Part shown: piece by piece, positions 1-5,237 of the stretch
Layout: the number at the start of each line of letters is the position of its first letter
How positions within the stretch are numbered: the first letter of the stretch is position 1
NCBI GenBank assembly: GCA_012514775.1
Contig: JAAYZQ010000123.1
Span: 1-27,532 of the forward strand
DNA: 27,532 nucleotides
Direction of reading: 5' to 3'
DNA from: Anaerolineaceae bacterium
GTDB lineage: Bacteria; Chloroflexota; Anaerolineae; JAAYZQ01
Translations under genes and position numbers: made by a program
The notes under the pieces: model-generated
Seen by the model: only the letters and a program-made list of their open reading frames with translations
Database searches by the model: none
What the model was told of the DNA's origin: nothing

Positions 1-555
1 GACGACACCTTTGTGGCGCTGGCGGCGCCCGATCCGGACGAGTTCAGAGGCCTGTGCATTGCCATGGGAAGGCCGGAGCTGGCCGATGATCCCAGGTTCA
101 AGGACCACCTGACCCGCCTCCGGGAGGAAAACGCCGCCGCCCTCCTGGCCATCATTGCCGCGTGGGTGAGAACCAGGACGCCCGCAGAGGTCGAGGCCCT
201 GGCCGAGAAGCACGGGTTCGCCGCCTCGCACATCCATAATATCCGGGATGTGGTGGAGGATGAGCACTTCCGGGAGCGCGGCTTTGTGACCGAGGTCGAC
301 GACCCTGTCATCGGCCCGTTCCTGGATTACGAGTTCCCGGTGATGATGTCCCGGACCCCGCCGAGGGTCAGTTGGACCATCAGGCCCGTGGGCTTTGACA
401 ACGAATACATCATGACGAATCGTCTGGGCAAGAACGAGGACGAGATCAACCGTCTGTACCAGTGCGGCGCCCTGGGCAAATGGGCCGACGTGCGCGGGCG
501 CCGGCCGCCTCCCGACTGGGACGGCAAAGCCGGGCTGATCATGTCGAGGGACTAG
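1..555 (+). CDS. CaiB/BaiF family (class III) CoA-transferase, C-terminal part
   Basis: This is the C-terminal part (about 184 residues) of a class III CoA-transferase. The reading frame is open to base 1 and begins mid-domain (FVALAAPDPDEF, then GRPELADDPRF), so the true start and the catalytic Asp region lie left of the window. Family features seen are the VALAAP strand, the GRPELADDPRF segment, the helix carrying RTRTPAEVEALAEKHGF, the VVEDEHFRERGF segment, and the closing RPVGFDNEYI segment that precedes the last helix. These enzymes move CoA between carboxylic acids. A second family member starts about 40 bp downstream, so the two are probably co-transcribed and may be subunits of one enzyme. 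The first possible in-window start (GTG at 13) is not believable as a real start. The family call is firm. The substrate is inferred only from the neighbours: an aldehyde oxidoreductase and a hydroxycinnamoyl-CoA lyase. Confidence 0.9.
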   Translation, partial: DDTFVALAAPDPDEFRGLCIAMGRPELADDPRFKDHLTRLREENAAALLAIIAAWVRTRTPAEVEALAEKHGFAASHIHNIRDVVEDEHFRERGFVTEVDDPVIGPFLDYEFPVMMSRTPPRVSWTIRPVGFDNEYIMTNRLGKNEDEINRLYQCGALGKWADVRGRRPPPDWDGKAGLIMSRD

Positions 556-594
556 ATCGATCGTTCATCGCTGCGTCAAGGAAAGGTGGCAAGG

Positions 595-1935
595 ATGGGG
601 CGCATGGAACTACCCGCTTGGGAGGACTGGATCAGGGAACGGGATGACCCGCGGCTTGCGCAGTTCCAGGCCGAGGCCCTGGACGATATCACCGTGTTGG
701 ACCTGAGCTGCAAGAGCTTTGCAGGCTCTTACTGCAGCTCCATGTTGGCCGAATTCGGGGCCGAGGTCCTGAGAGTGGAGCCGCCGGAGGGCGATTTCCT
801 CAGGACCTGCACGCCATACGGCATCCTGCACAAGGGCGAGGGCCTCAACTACCTGTCCGAGGGCAGAAACAAGTTTCACATTACTCTGAACCTCGAAAGG
901 CCGGAGGCCAGAGAGATCCTCAAGGGCCTGGCGAGCCGGGCGGACGTGCTGATCGAGACCTACCCGCCGGGAGTCATGCACGATTGGGGCATCGGCTACG
1001 AGCAGTTGAGCCGGATCAATCCGGGGCTGATCTTTGCGTCCATCACGGCCTTCGGACAGTTTGGGCCCATGAGCGCCAGCCGCATGGCGGACTATGACAA
1101 CATCATCCAGGCCAGGTCGGGAGCACAATACGACACCAGAGAGATGCTGCCGGAGGGCAAAACCTACGACGACTGTCCCTGGGCCATTCCCACCAAGGCC
1201 GGCCCGTGGATAGGCTGGGTCCAGGCCGGAACGTCCATGGCGGTGGGCATTCTGGCGGCCCTCTACTGGAGGGATCTCACCGGGGAGGGGCAGGCGCTGG
1301 ACGTCGCATCGGCCGAAGCCCTCGTCTGCCTGGAGGACTGGGCCGGAGTGTGGTACCAGGGCGCGGGAGTCGTCAACGAGCGCTTTGGCAACCTGAATAC
1401 GGCCGGGTGGCTGTACTGCTTCGCGCCAACCCGCGACGGCGCCGTCTTTCTGGGTGCCCTGAGGCTGGAGATGTGGCAGGCCTTTGCCGACATGGTGGGC
1501 AAGTGGGACGAGTGGGGCGCTGCCGATTGGAAGGACCTGGCCGAGTTCTCGGAGAGGGACGAGCAGTTAAGATGGGCCTCGTTGGTCTTTGCCGAGACGC
1601 AAAAGTACACCAATGAGCAACTGGTGGCCATGTCGGTAGAGTACGCAAAGCATGGGCGCCTGGCGCCCATCACTCCGGTCGTGGCCCCCGTCTGTTCGCC
1701 CCAGGAGACCATGCTCGAAGCGAACTGGCTCGACAGGGGCATCTTTGCTCCGGTGATTGACCCTGTGTATGGCGAGGTGATCGTCGCTCAATCGCAGCAC
1801 AAGATGACGGAATCGCCCATCAGGACCAAGTGGGTGTGCCGGCCGGTGGGCTATGACAACGAGCACGTCTATCTCAAGTACATGGGCTTCGGACCTCGCA
1901 GGCTGAAGGCGTTGAAACAGGCCGGCATTATTTAG
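595..1935 (+). CDS. CaiB/BaiF family CoA-transferase homologue lacking the catalytic Asp
   Basis: This 446-residue protein belongs to the class III CoA-transferase family. It has the CoA-binding segment FGAEVLRVEPPEGDF (about residues 53-67), ADVLIETYPPG, the ITAFGQFGP loop and the DYDNIIQARSG segment. In formyl-CoA transferase and alpha-methylacyl-CoA racemase the nucleophilic Asp lies 10-11 residues before the glycine of the GILAAL-type helix. Here those positions are Gly207-Trp208 (GPWIGWVQAG), with no acidic residue nearby, so this subunit probably cannot form the aspartyl-CoA intermediate alone. I chose ATG 595 because AAGGAAAGG ends about 8 bases before it; a GTG at 586 sits on top of that ribosome binding site. 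It follows another CaiB-family gene by 39 bp, which suggests a heteromeric transferase like the two-subunit benzylsuccinate CoA-transferase. A 142-bp gap separates it from the AOR gene. Confidence 0.88.
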   Translation: MGRMELPAWEDWIRERDDPRLAQFQAEALDDITVLDLSCKSFAGSYCSSMLAEFGAEVLRVEPPEGDFLRTCTPYGILHKGEGLNYLSEGRNKFHITLNLERPEAREILKGLASRADVLIETYPPGVMHDWGIGYEQLSRINPGLIFASITAFGQFGPMSASRMADYDNIIQARSGAQYDTREMLPEGKTYDDCPWAIPTKAGPWIGWVQAGTSMAVGILAALYWRDLTGEGQALDVASAEALVCLEDWAGVWYQGAGVVNERFGNLNTAGWLYCFAPTRDGAVFLGALRLEMWQAFADMVGKWDEWGAADWKDLAEFSERDEQLRWASLVFAETQKYTNEQLVAMSVEYAKHGRLAPITPVVAPVCSPQETMLEANWLDRGIFAPVIDPVYGEVIVAQSQHKMTESPIRTKWVCRPVGYDNEHVYLKYMGFGPRRLKALKQAGII

Positions 1936-1977
1936 TGGTCTGTCAACCGTGAATTGAGGGGGCGCCGTAGGTGAAAA

Positions 1978-1993
1978 AGCGGCTGAAGCCGCT
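1978..1993 (+). repeat. Short perfect palindrome in the gap before the AOR gene
   Basis: AGCGGCT-GA-AGCCGCT forms a 7-bp stem with a 2-base loop. It is preceded by GAAAAA on the + strand, so on the - strand it reads as a hairpin followed by TTTTTC, like an intrinsic terminator. No - strand gene ends here, however. The sequence AGCGGCTGAAGCCGCTACTACGA resembles short palindromic repeats that I recall as scattered in several bacterial genomes. It is single-copy in this window, so repeat status is inference. It could also attenuate read-through from the CoA-transferase genes into the AOR gene. Confidence 0.4.
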
Positions 1994-2016
1994 ACTACGA
2001 ACCCAATAGGTCACGC

Positions 2017-2045
2017 TTGACGCAGTACCAGGTAGAGGATATGAC
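2017..2045 (+). promoter_or_regulatory. Candidate sigma70-type promoter for the AOR-MoaD-lyase genes
   Basis: TTGACG (2017-2022) is separated by 17 bases from TATGAC (2040-2045), 33 bases before the AOR start codon. The -35 element matches 5 of 6 consensus bases and the -10 element matches 4 of 6. The 142-bp gap and the hairpin upstream make an internal promoter reasonable. The same bases could instead belong to an 8-codon leader ORF starting at 2041. Confidence 0.3.
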
Positions 2046-2077
2046 GTTGAAGGAGAATTACGCTTAAGGAGGCAGAA

Positions 2078-3952
2078 ATGTATTCGGGAGGGTATGCGGG
2101 CAAGATACTCCGCATCAATCTCAGCAACAAGACGTGGAAAGAAGAACCGCTGCCGGAAGAAATGGCGCGAAATTTCATCGGTGGCGCAGGTTTTGGCATC
2201 AAGCACCTCTTTGACGAGCTAGAGCCGGGCGCGGATCCTCTCGGGCCCGACAACATCCTCGTCTTTGCGCCTGGACCTTTTACGGGGGCCGGCGTCCCTT
2301 GCGCGAGCAGGATGTCGGTGACGGCCAAGTCGCCCCTGACCGGGGCCGTAGGCATGGCCCTGTCGGGAGGCCAGTTCCCCGCCGAGATCAAATTCGCCGG
2401 GTGGGACGCGATCATCATAGAGGGCAAGGCCGAAAAACCAACCTACGTCGCCATCAAGGGAAAGGACGTGCGGTTCCGTGACGCCGACGGGTGCTGGGGG
2501 ACGCTCACTTTCGATTGCCAGCAGATCATCAAGAACGAGCTGCACGACCAGAACGTGCGGGTCTGCTGCATCGGTCCGGCAGGCGAGCACCTGATCAAGC
2601 TGGCATGCATCATCAACGAGCGCAGGGCTGTCGGGCGCAAGGGCCTGGGCGCCGTCATGGGATCAAAGAACCTGAAGGCCATCGCCATCCGGGGAACCGG
2701 CGCGGTGGCTGTCGCATCGGAAGAGAAATACAAAGCAGGCCGGAGCGCACTGCTCAAGGCCTTCAAGGAGAGCCCGGTCCTCTATTCCGAGTTCTCCCAG
2801 CACGGCACCCCCATGGTCACCGATCTCACCGGGGCCATGGGCGTCCTTCCGGCCAAGAACTGGACCGCAACAGGCGAGTTTGTGCCCATCGAAGGCATCG
2901 GCCGGGATGCGCAAGCCAGCCGAAAGGTGGGCAGGGAGCACTGCTACGACTGCCCTGTCGGCTGCAGCCAGCTCAAGCTCGCCAGGACGGGCCCGTACGC
3001 CGGCATCCTGACAGAGGGCCCCGACTTTGAGACGGTCTACTCCTTTGGGAGCTGCGTCGGCATCGACCAGGTCGATCCCATCATCGCCGCCGACCGGCTT
3101 GCCGACGAACTCGGCCTGGACACCATTTCCGCAGGCGTCACCGTGGCTTTCGCCATGGAGCTTTTTGAGAAGGGACTCCTTACCCTGGAGGACACCGACG
3201 GCATCGACCTGCGTTTCGGCAACGACCAGGCCCTGATGGTCCTCCTGCGCAAAATGGCCTTCCGTGAGGGCCTGGGCGACGTCCTGGCCGACGGCAGCCT
3301 GGCGGCAGCGAAAAGGATCGGCAAGGGAACGGCCAAGTACGCCATGCAAGTCAAGGGGCTGGAGCTTCCCGGCTACGACGTGCGGGCGCTCAAGGCCCAC
3401 GGCCTGGGCTATGCCACCTCCTACACGGGCGCCGATCACTGCCGGGGCTATGCTTTCCAGGAGGTCTTTGGCGTGCCCATCCCCTGGGAGGTCGATCGCT
3501 TTGCCGTGGAAAACAAGGGCAAGCTCACCATATGGAACCAGGATGTCCGCACGTCGACCCTGGACTGCGCCCCCATGTGCGCCTTCCTCCTCGATATGGC
3601 AGTCCCCGCGACTGCCTGCCAGAACACGGCAACGCTCATGGAGGCGGTAACGGGATTGGCCTTTACTCCCGAGGAGGTAATGAAGGTGGGCGAGCGGGTC
3701 AACAACCTCGCCAGAGCCTTTAACGCGCGGGAAGGCTTCTCCCGCGCCGACGACACCTTGCCCGAGAGATTGATGACGGAGCCCCTGCCGGCCGGCGCCT
3801 CCAGGGGACACCTCATCAGCCAACAAGATCTGGATACGATGCTCGACGAGTACTACTCGCTGCGGGGCTGGGATGTGGAGACGGGAGCCCCGAGCCGGGG
3901 AAAACTGACCGACCTGGGATTGGCATACGTGGCGGATGCCCTGGGATTGTAG
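2078..3952 (+). CDS. aor: Tungsten-dependent aldehyde:ferredoxin oxidoreductase (AOR family)
   Basis: This 624-residue protein has the normal length for the AOR family. These cytoplasmic tungsten-bispyranopterin enzymes oxidise aldehydes to acids and reduce ferredoxin. The N-terminal segment GGYAGKILRINLSNKT and the FIGGAGFG motif are typical. The [4Fe-4S] ligands are visible as Cys289-x2-Cys292-x3-Cys296 (HCYDCPVGC) plus Cys501 in the DCAPMCAF segment, with an extra Cys497. GPDFETVYSFGS (about 314-325) and the LGLDTIS pterin-binding segment (about 345-351) are also present. Start: ATG 2078 is preceded by AAGGAGG with 6-base spacing. The stop lies 8 bp before a MoaD-like gene, and a hydroxycinnamoyl-CoA lyase follows. 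The inferred substrate is therefore the hydroxybenzaldehyde or vanillin made by that lyase. A broad-specificity AOR, or acid reduction in reverse, remains possible. Metal choice (W versus Mo) cannot be read from sequence alone. Confidence 0.93.
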   Translation: MYSGGYAGKILRINLSNKTWKEEPLPEEMARNFIGGAGFGIKHLFDELEPGADPLGPDNILVFAPGPFTGAGVPCASRMSVTAKSPLTGAVGMALSGGQFPAEIKFAGWDAIIIEGKAEKPTYVAIKGKDVRFRDADGCWGTLTFDCQQIIKNELHDQNVRVCCIGPAGEHLIKLACIINERRAVGRKGLGAVMGSKNLKAIAIRGTGAVAVASEEKYKAGRSALLKAFKESPVLYSEFSQHGTPMVTDLTGAMGVLPAKNWTATGEFVPIEGIGRDAQASRKVGREHCYDCPVGCSQLKLARTGPYAGILTEGPDFETVYSFGSCVGIDQVDPIIAADRLADELGLDTISAGVTVAFAMELFEKGLLTLEDTDGIDLRFGNDQALMVLLRKMAFREGLGDVLADGSLAAAKRIGKGTAKYAMQVKGLELPGYDVRALKAHGLGYATSYTGADHCRGYAFQEVFGVPIPWEVDRFAVENKGKLTIWNQDVRTSTLDCAPMCAFLLDMAVPATACQNTATLMEAVTGLAFTPEEVMKVGERVNNLARAFNAREGFSRADDTLPERLMTEPLPAGASRGHLISQQDLDTMLDEYYSLRGWDVETGAPSRGKLTDLGLAYVADALGL

Positions 3953-3959
3953 CTTCGCG

Positions 3960-4247
3960 ATGAAGCTTACGCTCCATACCATTCTGGGGCTCAAAGAGGT
4001 GGTCGGCCAGAGGCTGACAGAGGTTGATCTTCCTGACGGAGCGACGGTGGGCGACTGCCTGACATACATGAAAGAGCGCTGGGGAGAGGGACTCTCCGGT
4101 CGCCTTCTCGATCCCGAGGGTGGCGCCGTTCTTCCTTACGTGCGGATCATGGTCAACGGCCAGGCGATCCAGTTTCTGGATGGTCTGGGGACCGTGTTGA
4201 GAGAGGGCGACGAGGTCCTCATCCTGCCGCCTGCCTCTGGAGGTTAG
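3960..4247 (+). CDS. MoaD/ThiS-family sulfur-carrier protein
   Basis: This 95-residue ubiquitin-like protein has the family layout: an N-terminal beta strand (MKLTLHTIL), the DLPDGATVGDCL segment, MVNGQAIQFLDGLGTVLREGDEVLILPP, and a C-terminal Gly-Gly (PASGG). In this family Gly-Gly is adenylated and thiocarboxylated so that it can donate sulfur, in MoaD's case to the dithiolene of the molybdenum/tungsten cofactor. MoaD-like genes are often found next to AOR genes. ATG 3960 lies 8 bp after the AOR stop with no clear ribosome binding site, which suggests translational coupling. An in-frame ATG at 3936 would overlap the AOR gene and adds residues unlike the family. The role as a dedicated pterin sulfur donor for the AOR is inference. 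A role in thiamine or another sulfur transfer pathway is less likely in this setting. Confidence 0.85.
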   Translation: MKLTLHTILGLKEVVGQRLTEVDLPDGATVGDCLTYMKERWGEGLSGRLLDPEGGAVLPYVRIMVNGQAIQFLDGLGTVLREGDEVLILPPASGG

Positions 4248-4271
4248 GGCTCCAGGGGCAGGCAGCAAACC

Positions 4272-4309
4272 GGCGCGAATGGGCAGCGCCTGATTGCCCG
4301 AATGGGCAG
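4272..4309 (+). repeat. Tandem small hairpins with an 11-bp direct repeat upstream of the lyase gene
   Basis: CGAATGGGCAG occurs at 4276-4286 and again at 4299-4309. Each copy sits in its own small hairpin: GGCGC/GCGCC (4272-4276 with 4286-4290) and TGCCC/GGGCA (4295-4299 with 4304-4308). The pair ends about 27 bases before the AAAGGAG of the lyase gene, in the only sizeable gap (102 bp) of the AOR-MoaD-lyase run. This could be an RNA or protein binding site, or chance in GC-rich DNA. Confidence 0.3.
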
Positions 4310-4349
4310 ATGCACAGCCCGAGACAATAACCTGGAAAGGAGCAAGATC

Positions 4350-5237
4350 TTGGCAGGCCTTGATATCAACGTGGATCCGAATGTCGTCCGGCTCGAATAC
4401 GAGGATGGAGTGGCGTGGGTTACCCTCAATCGGCCGGAGAAGCGAAATGCACTCAATCCGGCCATCAGCATTCGCATGCTGGAAATCCTCGACGAGGTCG
4501 AGTCCGACGATCGTTGTGGCGTGATGGTCCTGACGGGGGAAGGCACGGCCTTCTCGGCGGGCATGGACATCAAGGAGTACTTCCGGGACATGAAGGATCA
4601 GCCGCGCATCGTGAACCTCAAGGTGCGGCGGCTGAACTATGAATGGCAGTGGCGCCGGTTGCGATACTTTGAGAAGCCGACCATCGCGATGGTGAACGGC
4701 TGGTGCTTTGGTGGGGCTTTCCTGCCGGTGGTGTCCTGCGATCTGGCCATCGCCGCCGAGGAGGCGCAATTTGGCCTGTCGGAAGTCAACTGGGGCATCC
4801 TGCCGGCCGGCAACGTAAGCCGGGCCCTGGCCGAGACGATGCGGACGCGCGACGCGCTCTATTACATCATGACCGGCCAGCTATTCGACGGCCGCAAGGC
4901 GGCCGAGATGGGCCTGGTCAACGAGGCGGTGCCACTGGCCCAGCTCCGCCAACGGGTCCGCGAGCTGGCCGATGTCCTCCTGGAAAAGAGCCCCGCCGTC
5001 CTGAAGGGGGCCAAAGACGCCTTCAAGCGGGTGCAAGACCTGGACTGGGACCTGTCGGAAGACTATCTCATATCCAAGCAGGAGCAGCTCTGGTTCGTCG
5101 CCGGTGAAGAGCGTGAAGAGGGCTTCAGGCAGTTCCTGGATGAGAAGACCTTCAAGCCTGGCCTTGGGATGTACAAGAGGCCCGGCAAGCAATCGGGTGC
5201 AGGCACTAAAGGTGGTCCGAAGGAGACTGGAACTTGA
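4350..5237 (+). CDS. 4-hydroxycinnamoyl-CoA hydratase/lyase (feruloyl-CoA hydratase/lyase type crotonase)
   Basis: This crotonase-fold enzyme (295 residues) closely matches the Pseudomonas 4-hydroxycinnamoyl-CoA hydratase/lyase, which hydrates feruloyl- or coumaroyl-CoA and cleaves the product to vanillin or 4-hydroxybenzaldehyde plus acetyl-CoA. Diagnostic segments are LNRPEKRNA, AGMDIKEYF (Met72 and Tyr77, equivalents of Met70 and Tyr75), PTIAMVNGWCFGG with the oxyanion glycine, FGLSEVNWGI carrying Glu145 (equivalent of the Glu143 base), YYIMTG, KAAEMGLVNEAVPLAQLR, and SEDYLISK with the tyrosine that contacts the substrate phenol. The position of Ser123 is Leu125 here. TTG 4350 is preferred because AAAGGAG (4336-4342) precedes it by 7 bases; an upstream ATG at 4302 lacks such a site and adds residues unlike the family. 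The C-terminus is about 20 residues longer than usual. The stop overlaps the next start as TTGA. Another enoyl-CoA hydratase function is possible but less likely. Confidence 0.88.
   Translation: MAGLDINVDPNVVRLEYEDGVAWVTLNRPEKRNALNPAISIRMLEILDEVESDDRCGVMVLTGEGTAFSAGMDIKEYFRDMKDQPRIVNLKVRRLNYEWQWRRLRYFEKPTIAMVNGWCFGGAFLPVVSCDLAIAAEEAQFGLSEVNWGILPAGNVSRALAETMRTRDALYYIMTGQLFDGRKAAEMGLVNEAVPLAQLRQRVRELADVLLEKSPAVLKGAKDAFKRVQDLDWDLSEDYLISKQEQLWFVAGEEREEGFRQFLDEKTFKPGLGMYKRPGKQSGAGTKGGPKETGT

Noticed and set aside
2663..4069. Long antisense reading frame of 468 codons opposite the AOR gene
   Set aside because: It mirrors the high-GC codon pattern of the AOR gene, has no recognisable domain and no ribosome binding site; the AOR reading is unambiguous.
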